The translations under genes and the position numbers were made by a program. Of a stretch of DNA of 64,000 bases, positions 1 through 8,973 are shown piece after piece. This stretch comes from CAVVYA01 sp963752345. Its GTDB lineage: Bacteria > Pseudomonadota > Alphaproteobacteria > SMXQ01. The notes below the pieces were generated by a model. It had not been told where the DNA came from, did no database searches, and saw only the letters and a program-made list of their open reading frames with translations. The DNA is taken from assembly GCA_963752345.1 (NCBI GenBank), contig CAVVYA010000002.1, positions 372,001-436,000 on the forward strand. The letters run 5' to 3'. Each line of letters opens with the position of its first letter. Positions within the stretch are counted from its first letter, which is position 1.

Positions 1-204
1 AGCCCCGAGGAAAGCGCCGACATCCTCGAGCAGCTCTACGAAATCGGCGAGCGGCCGGAATTCATCTACGAACATGTCTGGCAGCTCGGCGATTTCCTGA
101 TGTGGGACAACCGCTGCTCGATCCATGCGCGGACCTGGTTCCCGAAGGAAGAAAAGCGTCTGCTGCGCCGCTGCACGGTCGAAGGCGATCCGCTGGTCGA
201 ATAG
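1..204 (+). CDS. TauD/TfdA-family dioxygenase, C-terminal end (5' partial)
   Basis: The visible 67 residues are the end of an Fe(II)/2-oxoglutarate-dependent dioxygenase. The segment GDFLMWDNRCSIHAR holds the distal iron-ligand His (in SIHAR), and the Arg pair in RRCTVEG about 15 residues later is where the family anchors the 2-oxoglutarate carboxylate. The rest of the gene, including the HxD motif, lies outside the window, so the substrate cannot be guessed. It is followed after 31 bp by a cupin gene and then a TTT receptor on the same strand, which suggests one operon for uptake and oxidation of a small organic compound. A complete relative lies at 28100-28984, also beside a TTT receptor. 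Confidence 0.85.
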   Translation, partial: SPEESADILEQLYEIGERPEFIYEHVWQLGDFLMWDNRCSIHARTWFPKEEKRLLRRCTVEGDPLVE

Positions 205-235
205 CCGCGACGTCCGACAGCGCGAGGGGGAAGCC

Positions 236-823
236 ATGAGTGGCCAGAGACTGCCGGTCTTCGAGACCTTCATCGCCGATCTGCGCGCGGTCTGGGCGAG
301 CGAGCCCGACACCCAGCGCCGCATGGAAAAGGCCAAGCCGCTGCTCGAACGCCTGGTGCGCGACGAGGGGCTGCGCGCCCATTCGGCGAACTGGCCCTCG
401 ACCGAGGGCTACAAGAACTTGCTGCTCTACGAAGACCCGGAGCACGATTTTGTCGTCAACGCCGTGGTGCGCCATCCCGGCCGCACCGGCAGCGTGCATG
501 ACCACGCCCATGCCTGGGTGCTCTACGGCGTGCTCGACGGCGAGGAAATCCTCGAACGCTACGAGCGCGTCGACGACGGCAGCCGGCCCGACTACGCGGA
601 CGTGCGGATCGCCTCGGCGACCAGGGGCACGCCGGGCAAGGTCGACCTTGTGGCGCCCTTCGCCATCCATGCCGAGCAGGGCGGCGCGGCGCGCTCGGTC
701 GCGGTCATCGTGCGCAGCGAGCGGCTGGTCGGCCGCGTGCTGCAGCGCGGCTACGATCCGGCGAAAAACACCGTCGTCGAACGCGCCGGCCCGACGCAGG
801 TGCCGTTCGAGCTGGTGCCATAG
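236..823 (+). CDS. Cysteine/thiol-dioxygenase-like cupin protein
   Basis: A 195-residue single-domain cupin. The signature SVHDHAHAWVLYGVLDGEE puts His88 and His90 on the first cupin strand pair, and His145 (PFAIHAEQ) is the likely third iron ligand. This His-x-His...His pattern and the size resemble cysteine dioxygenase and 3-mercaptopropionate dioxygenase (three-His iron), but I do not see enough to name a substrate. The start is the ATG after GAGGGGGAAGCC, a good ribosome-binding site. The gene sits between a TauD dioxygenase and a TTT receptor, so it probably belongs to a small catabolic unit. It could equally be an uncharacterised RmlC-like cupin. Confidence 0.65.
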   Translation: MSGQRLPVFETFIADLRAVWASEPDTQRRMEKAKPLLERLVRDEGLRAHSANWPSTEGYKNLLLYEDPEHDFVVNAVVRHPGRTGSVHDHAHAWVLYGVLDGEEILERYERVDDGSRPDYADVRIASATRGTPGKVDLVAPFAIHAEQGGAARSVAVIVRSERLVGRVLQRGYDPAKNTVVERAGPTQVPFELVP

Positions 824-935
824 AACCGAGCGTAACGAGAGAACGGTTCGCTCGCACGATGAAGACATCGGCCGCGCACCGGTGCATACGTCTGGGAAAC
901 GCCGCGCACCCGCGCGGCAAAGGGGAGGTCACAAG

Positions 936-1967
936 ATGAAGACACGCGTAACAGGCGTCGCGGGCGCGGCATTTGTGCTCGCGGCCGTGGCCGCACCGGC
1001 GGCCGCGCAATCCGTCGGCCCGCAGGGGGCGCAAGCCGGCAGCGAATTCAAGACCGTCAATATCGTCGTCGGCTTCTCGCCGGGCGGCGGCTATGACGCC
1101 TACGCCCGGGTGCTGGCGCGCCATTACGGCCGCAACCTGCCGGGCAATCCCAATTTCGTGGTGCAGAACATGCCCGGCGCCTCGAGCCTCAAGGCGGTGC
1201 AGTATCTCGACGCCAACGCGCCAGCCGATGGCAGCGTGATGACCGCGTTCAATCCCGGGCTGATCACCGAATCCCTGGTCGACCCGGACAAGATCAAGAT
1301 GAAGTTCTCCGACGTCGCCTGGCTCGGCAGCGTCACGCGCGATTACCGCGTCTGCTACTCGTGGCACGCCACCGGCATCAAGAACTGGGACGATCTGATG
1401 AAGCATGCGCGCTTCAATATCGGCGCGCCGGCGGCGGGTACCTCGACCTATATCAACGCGGCCATCCTCAAGAACATGTTCGGCGTCAAGGTGCACCATG
1501 TCACCGGTTATCCGGGCAGCGCCGAGGAGCGGCTGGCGATCGAGCGCGGCGAGCTCGACGGCGGCTGCGGCGCCTGGAGCAGCAATCCGCCGGACTGGAT
1601 CGCCAACAAGCGGATCAATCCGCTGGTCACCTTCTCGCCGGTGCCGACGCCCAATCTGACCGAGGGCGTGCCGTTCGCCGGCGACCTGGTCAAGACGGCG
1701 GAGGACAAGACGCTGCTCAACGTGATGATCGCGGCCGACGCGGTGGGCCGGCCGTTCATCGTTTCGAGGAAGGTGCCGTCGGATCGGCTCGCCGCTTTGC
1801 GCAAGGGCTTCGACGCGACCATGAAGGACGCGCAGTTCCTCGCCGAGATGCGGAAGCTCGACCTCACCGTGAGTCCGATCGACGGCGCGGGCTCGGAGAA
1901 GATCATCGCCACGATCTACGCCGCCCCACCCGCGCTCGTCGCCCGCGCCAAGGAAATGGTGAAGTGA
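936..1967 (+). CDS. TTT (TctC/Bug) periplasmic substrate-binding protein 1
   Basis: A 343-residue receptor of the tripartite tricarboxylate transporter family. It has a signal peptide with a hydrophobic core ending at AAPAAAQS, then the family fingerprints IVVGFSPGGGYDAYARVLA (first phosphate-like loop) and LPGNPNFVVQNMPGA. AGGGGAGG precedes the ATG. It carries the WHATGIK variant motif shared with receptors 4, 5 and 6 of this window. It also has two cysteines (RVCYSWH and DGGCGAW) that recur at equivalent places only in the receptor at 35023-36054 and could form a disulfide. No TctA or TctB membrane subunit is present nearby. The ligand is unknown; a carboxylate is typical of the family. Confidence 0.85.
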   Translation: MKTRVTGVAGAAFVLAAVAAPAAAQSVGPQGAQAGSEFKTVNIVVGFSPGGGYDAYARVLARHYGRNLPGNPNFVVQNMPGASSLKAVQYLDANAPADGSVMTAFNPGLITESLVDPDKIKMKFSDVAWLGSVTRDYRVCYSWHATGIKNWDDLMKHARFNIGAPAAGTSTYINAAILKNMFGVKVHHVTGYPGSAEERLAIERGELDGGCGAWSSNPPDWIANKRINPLVTFSPVPTPNLTEGVPFAGDLVKTAEDKTLLNVMIAADAVGRPFIVSRKVPSDRLAALRKGFDATMKDAQFLAEMRKLDLTVSPIDGAGSEKIIATIYAAPPALVARAKEMVK

Positions 1968-1994
1968 CCCGCGCGCGGTGCGCGTCAATAATTC

Positions 1995-2090
1995 GTCATG
2001 CTCGGGCTTGACCCGAGCATCCATTGAACGACGCCGACGCTCGGTCGCTGGCAATTGATCGATGGACCCCGGGTCAAGCCCGAGGGTGAC
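1995..2090. repeat. Dispersed palindromic (REP-like) element, copy 1
   Basis: Two imperfectly complementary arms of about 30 bases, beginning GTCATGCTCGGGCTTGACCC and ending GGGTCAAGCCCGAGGGTGAC, flank a central segment of about 35 bases. A second complete copy with the same ends and the shared internal string ATCCATTGAAC lies at 48350-48442, and a half copy at 59329-59347. The element follows the receptor gene and could also act as a transcriptional stop through its long hairpin. Confidence 0.7.
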
Positions 2091-2189
2091 GATTTGTTTG
2101 CTCTGGTAACAGCCCGACCAAGCCATATAGGTGTGGGACGGTCATCGCAATCGGGTCGCGTGTCCGAGCATAGTCGTCTCTAAGCAATC

Positions 2190-2234
2190 ATGCCCCGGTC
2201 ATCGGGTCCGCGTTTGCGCGGCCCGAGGGGGCAT
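2190..2234. repeat. GC-rich hairpin in the 1968-2388 intergenic region
   Basis: The outer arms ATGCCCC and GGGGCAT enclose an inner stem, GGGTCCGCG against CGCGGCCC, around a TTTG loop. It is probably another short palindromic repeat. The 421-base gap between the convergent receptor genes holds this element, the REP-like copy at 1995-2090 and the hairpin at 2341-2380; I see no gene in it. Confidence 0.45.
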
Positions 2235-2340
2235 CACGACTTTGTTGTTCCGTCAGAAAAATGCTCTGGATGGCTCGACCAAGTCGGGCCATGATGGGAC
2301 AGAAGCAGGCGAGCAATCAGAGGTAAGGTCGCGGGGATCG

Positions 2341-2380
2341 CCGAAGCGGCGGCGCGCCAGGAAGGAGCGCCGCCGTTCGG
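2341..2380 (-). terminator. Hairpin downstream of TTT receptor 2
   Basis: On the minus strand, just past the stop codon, CGAACGGCGGCGC can pair with GCGCCGCCGCTTCG across an 11-base loop. No U-tract follows, so this is a strong stem but not a textbook intrinsic terminator. Confidence 0.45.
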
Positions 2381-2388
2381 TCGCAGAT

Positions 2389-3379
2389 TTACTTCGAACG
2401 CACCAGCTTGGTCACCATCGCGGCGGTTTCGGGCGGCATGGTCATGGCATCGGCCACCATGCGTTCGACCGCGCTGCCATAGGCCGGATCGAGCGGCATC
2501 TTGCCTTGCGCGGCCTTTTCCTTGAATTCGGGGTTTTCCAACGCCGCCCTATAGGCCGCGCGCAGCACCTCGAGGCGGGCCGCCGGAATGGCCGGCGGGC
2601 CGGCGGTCAGCCGGGCGATGTCGCCCTGAGCCTGCATCAGGTTGAGCAAGGCTTTGGTTTCGGCGTCTTGGCCCGGCACCACGTCACGCAACTGCGGTAT
2701 GCCGTCGACCTGGCCACCGACGGCGAACAGGAAGCGGCCGTAACCGTTTTCGACAAAACTCGCGGAACGCCGAATAGGAGGCGAAGTTGGCGTCGATTTC
2801 GCCGCGCCGCATCGCCATCTGATCGTCGTTGCCGGTGTAGCCGGCGAGCAGCCGCAGGTTCAGCTTGAGCGCCTTCTCGAGGATCTTCACTTCCGGATCG
2901 TCGGCGCCATTGACCGACACCTTGATCGGCGCGCCCGGCTTGCGCAGGTCTTCGATGGTCCTGATCTCTTTCGCATGGTCGGCGAGCACCAGCATGCGCG
3001 GATCCGACGCGGCCTTGCCGATCCACGACATCTTGGCGAGGTCGAACTTGATGCCTTCCGCCTTGGTAACCTGTTCCAGGGTCAGGCCGGTATTGAAGGT
3101 GCCGATGGTCAGGCCGTCGGGCTTCGAGTTGTAGATGAAGTTGGCGCCGATGATATGGCCGGCGCCGGGCTGGTTCTTGATCACCACCGTCACGCCGGGA
3201 ATGCTTTTTCCCATATAATCGGCGATCAGGCGGCCGTAGCGGTCGTAACCGCCGCCGGGCGAGGTCGCCACCACATAGGTCAGGGTCTGTCCCTTGAAGA
3301 AGTCGGCTTCGGCGGCCTGCAGCGGGGCCGTAGAGGCAAGAACCATGAAGCCGCCAAGCGCGGCCATCCAACGGATCAT
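2389..3379 (-). CDS. TTT (TctC/Bug) substrate-binding protein 2 (frame-disrupted)
   Basis: A TctC-type periplasmic receptor read from two frames. The N-terminal two thirds has a signal peptide (ending PLQAAEA) and the fingerprint YVVATSPGGGYDRYGRLIA; the C-terminal 100 residues continue in the next frame. The break is at about 2755-2765, where a run of four T in GAGTTTTGTCG would restore the frame if it were three. The total span is 3n+1, as expected for one inserted base. The start is the ATG at 3379, seven bases after a perfect AGGAGG, rather than the upstream ATG at 3397 that precedes that site. It lacks the WHxxG motif of the other receptors. It faces away from nasT. Confidence 0.75.
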
Positions 3380-3624
3380 GAGAAACCTCCTGTTCATTTC
3401 GCGGCGGCCGCAAGCTGCCGTCGCGTTATGGCGCGAGGGTCGGGAGTTTGAGCCCGGAATGTCAATGTCAGACCGGTCTGCCCTCGTCCACTGGCGCGGG
3501 ATTGGTCACACGTGCTCGCCTTTAGGGCAATCATCCTGACTAAAAAGGCCGCAAGGGCGCAGATCACCGCCCCGCGCTGGCATGCCCAATAATGTGGCGC
3601 GGTGTGTGCATATCCGACAGGCGT

Positions 3625-4212
3625 ATGTCCGAAAAACGCCTGTCCATCGCGATCATCGACGAAAATCACCTCCGCGCGGCTATCCTCGAGGATGGCCTGC
3701 GGGCTTCCGGCATCGAGACCGTCACCGTCATCCGCGAGCGCGCCAATCTGCTGCGCAAACTGGTGATGATCGATCCTGACGTGGTGATCATCGACCTGGA
3801 AAATCCCAGCCGCGACGAGTTGGAGCAGATGTTTCAGGTGTCGCGCGTCGTCGCCCGGCCGGTCGCCATGTTCGTCGACCAGTCCGACAGCGCCATGACC
3901 GAGGCGGCGGTCGACGCCGGCGTTTCCGCCTATATCGTCGACGGCCTGAAGCGCGAGCGCGTCAAATCGATCGTCGATATGGCGATCAGCCGGTTCAACG
4001 CCTTTTCCCGCCTGCGGGGCGAGTTGGAAGCGGCGCGCAACGAGCTGGCCGACCGCAAGGTCATCGAACGGGCCAAGAGCATCCTGATGACATCGCGCAA
4101 GCTCAGCGAGGAGCAAGCCTATGAGCTCCTGCGCAAGACCGCCATGAACCAGAATCGCAAGCTGGCCGACATCGCCAACAGCGTGGTGATCGCGGCGGGT
4201 CTTCTCAAATAG
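3625..4212 (+). CDS. nasT: NasT, ANTAR-domain nitrate antiterminator (response-regulator type)
   Basis: A 195-residue protein with a receiver-like domain (about residues 7-118) and an ANTAR RNA-binding domain (about 134-190). The receiver shows Asp12, Asp57 (VVIIDLEN) and Lys109. The ANTAR part shows the family pattern IERAKSILM, then AYELLRKTAMNQNRKLADIA. Proteins of this architecture bind paired RNA hairpins in nitrate operon leaders and prevent termination; NasS holds them inactive without nitrate. nasS follows after 13 bp, and a matching RNA target lies at 5701-5750, upstream of the nrt/nir/nas operon. The ATG at 3625 starts the conserved region; an in-frame upstream start at 3592 would add only 11 unconserved residues. 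Confidence 0.92.
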   Translation: MSEKRLSIAIIDENHLRAAILEDGLRASGIETVTVIRERANLLRKLVMIDPDVVIIDLENPSRDELEQMFQVSRVVARPVAMFVDQSDSAMTEAAVDAGVSAYIVDGLKRERVKSIVDMAISRFNAFSRLRGELEAARNELADRKVIERAKSILMTSRKLSEEQAYELLRKTAMNQNRKLADIANSVVIAAGLLK

Positions 4213-4225
4213 CCGGAGCCGGAGC

Positions 4226-5513
4226 ATGTCACAGCCCACCCCAGCCGCTCGTCAGCCGGCCGCCCGCACGGATCGGGATGTCGTGCGCGCGGGCTTCATT
4301 CCGCTGCTCGACGCCGCGGTGCTGATCGTCGCCGCCGAGAAGGGGTTCGCCGCGGCCGAGGGACTGGAATTGCAGCTGACACGCGAATTGTCGTGGGCGA
4401 ACATCCGCGACCGGGTATCGATCGGCCATTTCGACGTCGCCCATATGCTGGCGCCGCTGCCCATCGCCTCGACGATCGGCGTGGGCCATTGGACCGTGCC
4501 CATGGTGACGCCGCTGTCGATGGGGCAGGGCGGTCACGCTTTTACGGTATCCACCGCTCTATGGCGCGCGCTGGCGACCGCTGGCGCGCCGGAGAACGGC
4601 GATCCGGTGGCCATCGGCAAGGCCTTGCGCCAGGTGATCACGGCGCGCGAACGCACCGGGCAATCGCCGCTGATCTTCGGCGTGGTGTTTCCCGTTCGCC
4701 TGCCACAACTACGACCTGCGCTACTGGCTGGCGGCGAGCGGCATTCATCCCGATCGCGATGTCCGGCTCGTCGTCGTGCCGCCGCCGTTTACGGTCGATT
4801 CGCTGACCGCCGGCCATGTCGATGGCTTTTGCGTCGGCGAGCCGTGGAATTCGCTCGCCGTCGCGGCCGGTGTGGGGCGGATCGCCACCACCAAGGCGGC
4901 GCTGTGGCGCGGCGGGCCCGACAAGGTGCTCGGCATGCGCGCGGAGTGGGCGGCCGGCCACCCCGACCAATTGAGCCGGCTGTTGCGCGCGCTGCACCGT
5001 GCCGGGATCTGGTGCGACGATCCGGGCAATCATGCCGAACTGGCGCATCTGATGGCCGGCCCGCGCTTTCTCGATTGTCCGCCGGAGATCGTCCGGCGTG
5101 GCCTGTCGGGCAACCTGCTGCTCGGCGAGGCGCATGCCCATGCCATTCCCGATTTCATCATGTTCGCCCAGCGTGCCGCCAATTTCCCATGGACGAGCCA
5201 CGCGCTCTGGATGTTCAGCCAGATGGTGCGCTGGGGACAGATCGAATTCACGCCGCAGACCCTGGCGGCGGCGCGCACCACGTTCCGCCCCGACCTCTAT
5301 CGTGCGGCTCTGGCGGGACTCGACCTCGCCATACCGACGGCCAACGCCAAGGTCGAAGGCGCACTGGCCGAGCCGACGCCCGTCGCTTCGTCCAACGGCA
5401 AGCTCTTGCTCGGCCCGGATGGATTCTTCGACGGGTTGCGGTTCGATCCCGACGACGTCGAGCGCTATGTCGCCGGATTTCAGATTCGCGCCGACGCCAT
5501 TGGCATCGTTTGA
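4226..5513 (+). CDS. nasS: NasS, cytoplasmic nitrate sensor (NrtA-like; frame-disrupted)
   Basis: Homologous to the nitrate-binding NrtA protein but lacking any signal peptide: it begins MSQPTPAARQ and goes straight into RAGFIPLLDAAVLIVAAEKG. This is what separates NasS, the cytoplasmic nitrate/nitrite sensor that sequesters NasT, from the transporter receptor. Later landmarks are HNYDLRYWLAASGIHPDRDV and HVDGFCVGEPWN, both typical of the family. The coding frame changes at about 4688-4690, where one T too many in TGTTTCCCG breaks VVFPF; the span is 3n+1. If that base is a sequencing error the protein is about 428 residues. It is the second gene of the nasT-nasS unit. Confidence 0.88.
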
Positions 5514-5591
5514 GATTCGGCTCTTCGATGGCGCAAAAATAATCATCGCTGCATTGCGAAGCGGCATTGCGCACGTCGTTAACTTTTCTTT

Positions 5592-5614
5592 GAGCGCGCC
5601 GAAACGTGGCGCTC
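5592..5614. promoter_or_regulatory. Inverted repeat upstream of the sigma-54 promoter
   Basis: GAGCGC and GCGCTC arms, 11 bases apart, lie about 65 bases upstream of the -24 element. The distance would suit an activator such as NtrC, but the sequence does not match the NtrC consensus well, so the assignment is only a possibility. Confidence 0.25.
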
Positions 5615-5675
5615 GATTCCCGTCGGCCCAATGAAAGCGCGGCGATCGGCGCGTCTTTGCCCGATCGCCTGTCTT

Positions 5676-5691
5676 TGGCACATCCCGTGCA
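5676..5691 (+). promoter_or_regulatory. Sigma-54 (-24/-12) promoter of the nrt-nir-nas operon
   Basis: TGGCAC, five bases, then GTGCA matches the sigma-54 consensus TGGCAC-N5-TTGCW at all but one position and keeps the invariant GG and GC. Transcription would start about 11-12 bases after the GC, near 5701, exactly where the first leader hairpin begins. Sigma-54 control fits the nitrogen-limitation regulation known for assimilatory nitrate operons. Confidence 0.75.
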
Positions 5692-5700
5692 AGGATAGTG

Positions 5701-5750
5701 GGGCGAGCCAGCGATGGCTCGTGGAGTAGAGCGCCCAATGACGGGCGATA
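5701..5750 (+). promoter_or_regulatory. ANTAR (NasT) two-hairpin antitermination leader
   Basis: Two adjacent hairpins, each with a six-base loop. P1: CGAGCC (5704-5709), loop AGCGAT, GGCTCG (5716-5721). P2: CGCCC (5732-5736), loop AATGAC, GGGCG (5743-5747). Both loops have A at position 1 and G at position 4, the rule known for ANTAR protein targets. P1 and P2 are ten bases apart. The 3' arm of P2 lies within GACGGGCGA (5740-5748), which is perfectly complementary to TCGCCCGTC at 5785-5793, and the 5' side of P1 (5701-5710) is complementary to 5781-5790. P1/P2 and downstream pairings are therefore mutually exclusive, as expected for antitermination by the nearby NasT. Confidence 0.82.
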
Positions 5751-5754
5751 GGCA

Positions 5755-5818
5755 ACGCCGCCGACGAGAAGACCGCGACATGGCTCGCCCGTCTTCGAAG
5801 ATCGTGCGGCGTTTTTTT
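5755..5818 (+). terminator. Intrinsic terminator in the nrt operon leader
   Basis: ACGCCGC (5755-5761) pairs with GCGGCGT (5806-5812), extended inward by ACGA/TCGT and GAAGAC/GTCTTC, and is followed directly by a run of seven T (5812-5818). It lies 60 bases before the nrtA start, in the right place to stop transcripts when NasT is not bound to the upstream hairpins. Confidence 0.75.
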
Positions 5819-5877
5819 GTGCCCGCATCCGAAAGTCGGATTTGCCGACGTCCAACCATACGAACGGAGTTCCATCG

Positions 5878-7217
5878 ATGGCCGACACGACAAAAGACTC
5901 CCGTAAAGCCCGCGCCCCACGCGCACTGTCGCGCCGTGCGGCATTGCAGGCCGGCGGCCGGATCGCCGGCGCCGCCGCGCTCATGGCGACGGTGCGTGCC
6001 GCCTTTCCCGCCGGCGTCTTCGCGCAGGCGGCGGGGCCCGAGGTCGGCAAGGCGACGTTCGGCTTCATCGCCCTGACGGATTTCGCGCCGCTCGCCATCG
6101 CCAAGGAAAAGGGCCTCTTCGCGAAATACGGCATGCCCGGCGTGGAAGTCGCCAAGCAGGCATCGTGGGGCGCCACGCGCGACAATCATCGGTACTCGGC
6201 GGCGCAGGCGGCGGCATCGATGGCGCGCATATCCTGACGCCGATGCCCTATCTGATCACCAGCGGCCGGGTGACCCAGAACAATCAGCCGGTGCCGATGT
6301 ACATCCTGGCCCGGCTGAACCTCAACGGCCAGTGCATCTCGGTCGCCAAGGCGCATCTGCCGACCGGCACGAAGCTCGACTCCTCGCCGTTGCGCGACGT
6401 TGTTCAAGAAGATGGTCGCCGCAGGCAAGGAGGTGAAATGCGCCAACACCTTCCCGGGCGGCACCCACGACATGTGGATTCGCTACTGGATGGCCGCGGG
6501 CGGCATCGACCCCGACAAGGACGTCCAGACCATCACCGTGCCGCCGCCGCAGATGGTCGCCAACATGAAGGTCGGCACGATGGAGGCGTTCTGCGTGTGC
6601 GAGCCGTGGAACGGCCAGCTCGTCAACCAGGGCATCGGCTATACCGCGCTGACCACCGGCGAGCTGTGGAACGGTCATCCGGAGAAGAGCTTCGGCCTGC
6701 GCGCCGACTGGGTCGACAAGAACCCCAAGGCGGCCCAGGCGGCCCTGATGGCGGTGATGGAAGCCCAGCATGTGGTGCGAGAAGCCCGGCGAATGCCGAA
6801 GAGATGTGCCGCATCATCGGCAAGCGCCAATGGATGAACGCGCCCTTCGAGGACATCATCGACCGCGCCAAGGGCAAGTTCGTCTACGGCGACGGGCGCG
6901 TCACCGAAAACCACCCGCAGATGATGAAGTATTGGAAGGACCACGCGTCCTATCCGTTCCAGAGCCACGACCTGTGGTTCCTGACCGAGAACCAGCGCTG
7001 GGGCTACCAGCCGATGGATCTCGACACGGCGGCGCTGATCAAGAAGGTCAACCGCGAGGATCTGTGGCGCGAGGCGGCGAAGGCGCTCGGCGTCGCTGCC
7101 GCCGACATCCCGGCCTCCACCTCGCGTGGCAAGGAGACCTTCTTCGACGGCAAGGTCTTCGACCCGGAAAACCCTCAGGCCTATCTCGACAGCCTGTCGA
7201 TCAAGAAAGTCGCGTAA
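5878..7217 (+). CDS. nrtA: NrtA, nitrate ABC transporter substrate-binding protein (multiple frame breaks)
   Basis: A periplasmic nitrate-binding protein. It starts with a twin-arginine signal (LSRRAALQAGGRIAGAA) at an ATG preceded by CGGAGTT. Conserved blocks appear in order but in different frames: FGFIALTDFAPLAIAKEKG, GGAGGGIDGAHILTPMPYLI, FPGGTHDMWIRYWMAAGGID, MEAFCVCEPWNGQ, and a C-terminal NrtA-specific region ending SLSIKKVA. Breaks fall near 6190, 6400 and 6775-6790 (probably two small changes close together). The conservation within each block argues for sequencing errors rather than a decayed gene. It is the first gene after the antitermination leader, followed after 20 bp by the permease. 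Confidence 0.85.
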
Positions 7218-7237
7218 CGCATATCAGGAGTTTGTTC

Positions 7238-8135
7238 ATGAGCATGCCTGCCCGCGATCTCCGGGCGCCGTTGCCGGCGCCGAAATTCACCGCCACGATC
7301 GTTGCCTTCGCCCGCCCCTGGCGCGAGACCTGGGCACGCGCGCCTGCTGGCGGTCGGCCGTCCGCTGCTCGACCGGGTTGTGCCGCCGGTCGTCATGCTG
7401 GCGCTGATCATCGGTCTGTGGGAGTTCTTGTGCAGCCAGCCCGGTGCCACCCTGCCGCCGCCGAGCAAGGTGGTGGCCGATACCTGGGAGTTGATCACCG
7501 ATCCGTTCTACGACCGCGGCGGCCTGGACAAGGGCCTGTTCTGGCATCTGCTGGCCAGCCTGCGCCGCGTCGCCTCGGGCTATGCCTTCGCCGCGGTCGG
7601 CGGCGTCGCGCTCGGCACGCTGGTGGGCTTGAGCACCTGGGCCATGCGCGGGCTCGATCCGATCTTCCAGGTGCTGCGCACCGTGCCGCCGCTCGCCTGG
7701 CTGCCGCTGTCGCTCGCCGCCTTCCGCGACGGCCAGCCGTCGGCGATCTTCGTCATCTTCATCACCGCCATCTGGCCGATCATCATCAACACGGCGGTCG
7801 GCGTGCGCAACATTCCGCAGGATTACCGCAACGTCGCCCGCGTGATCCGGCTCAATCCGCTCGAGTATTTCTGGAAGATCATGCTGCCGGCGACCGTGCC
7901 CTACATGTTCACCGGCCTGCGCATCGGCGTCGGCCTGTCGTGGCTCGCCATCGTCGCGGCGGAAATGCTGATCGGCGGCGTCGGCATAGGCTTCTTCATC
8001 TGGGATGCCTGGAACAGCTCGCTGATCAGCGACATCATCGTCGCGCTGATCTATGTCGGCCTGGTCGGCTACCTGCTCGACCGCATCATCACGCTGATCG
8101 GGTATTTCGTCGCCCGCGGCTCGGTCGCGAATTAG
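7238..8135 (+). CDS. nrtB: NrtB, nitrate ABC transporter permease (frame-disrupted near the start)
   Basis: An inner-membrane permease of the NrtB/SsuC/TauC class (binding-protein-dependent transport family) with about six hydrophobic helices. It carries the cytoplasmic EAA-like loop NVARVIRLNPLEYFWKIMLP, which contacts the ATPase. The ATG at 7238 follows CAGGAG. The first 35 residues are in one frame and the rest in another, with a one-base excess near 7333-7345 in GCACGCGCGCC; the span is 3n+1. It is co-transcribed with nrtA and nrtC (16 bp gap). Confidence 0.88.
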
Positions 8136-8151
8136 GCAGGAGGGAACCAGC

Positions 8152-8950
8152 ATGGCCGCCTATCTCAGTATCGAAAATCTCGGCATGACCTTCCGCACCA
8201 AGGGCGCGCCCTTCGTTGCCCTGGAGAACATCGATCTCAAGATCGATCGCGGCGAGTATGTGGCGCTGATCGGCCACTCGGGCTGCGGCAAGTCGACCTT
8301 GCTCAACATCGTCGCGGGCCTGCTCAACCCGACCAGCGGCACCGTGCTGCTCGATGGCAAGGAAGTGTCCTCTCCCGGACCCGACCGCGCCGTGGTGTTC
8401 CAGAACCACTCGCTGCTGCCCTGGCTGACCGTTTACGAAAACGTCCGGCTGGCGGTCGACAAGACCATGCGCTCGCATGAGCCGGGCCGAGCGCCACGAC
8501 TGGACCCTGTCCCAGCTCGAGCTCGTCCATATGGCGGATGCCCGGCAGAAGCGCCCGGCGGAGATCTCCGGCGGCATGAAGCAGCGCGTCGGTCTCGCCC
8601 GCGCGCTCGCCATGCAGCCCAAGATCCTGCTGCTCGACGAGCCGTTCGGCGCGCTCGATGCGCTGACGCGGGCCCATCTCCAGGATTCGGTGATGGAGAT
8701 CCACGGCCAGCTCGGCAACACGATCCTGATGATCACGCACGACGTGGACGAGGCCGTGCTGCTGTCCGACCGCGTGGTGATGATGACCAACGGGCCCGAG
8801 GCCACCATCGGCGAGGTGCTCGACGTCGGCCTCGCGCGGCCGCGCAGCCGGCTCGATCTGGCCAATGACGCGCGCTACATCCACTGCCGCGCCGAGATCC
8901 TGCGCTTCCTCTACGAGCGGCAGAAGATGCGCGCCGTGCGGGTGGCCTGA
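8152..8950 (+). CDS. nrtC: NrtC/NrtD-type nitrate ABC transporter ATPase (frame-disrupted)
   Basis: The nucleotide-binding subunit of the nitrate importer, about 265 residues. Visible motifs are Walker A GHSGCGKST, Q-loop VVFQNHSLLPW, the signature ISGGMKQRVGLARAL, Walker B ILLLDEPFGALDALTR and the switch His in ITHDVDEA. It has the single ATPase domain and not the extra C-terminal NrtA-like domain of cyanobacterial NrtC, so NrtD would be an equally valid name. The frame changes near 8470-8480 (CGCTCGCATGAGC), with net length 3n+1. The AGGAGG before the ATG is strong. Confidence 0.88.
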
Positions 8951-8973
8951 GTGATCGTTTACGAGGTGCGTTC

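Noticed and set aside
5641..5669. GGCGATCGG...CCGATCGCC hairpin as a terminator for nasS or as part of the RNA leader
   Set aside because: It has no T-run and lies upstream of the -24/-12 promoter, so it would not be in the leader transcript; it may be a protein site, but nothing supports a specific one.
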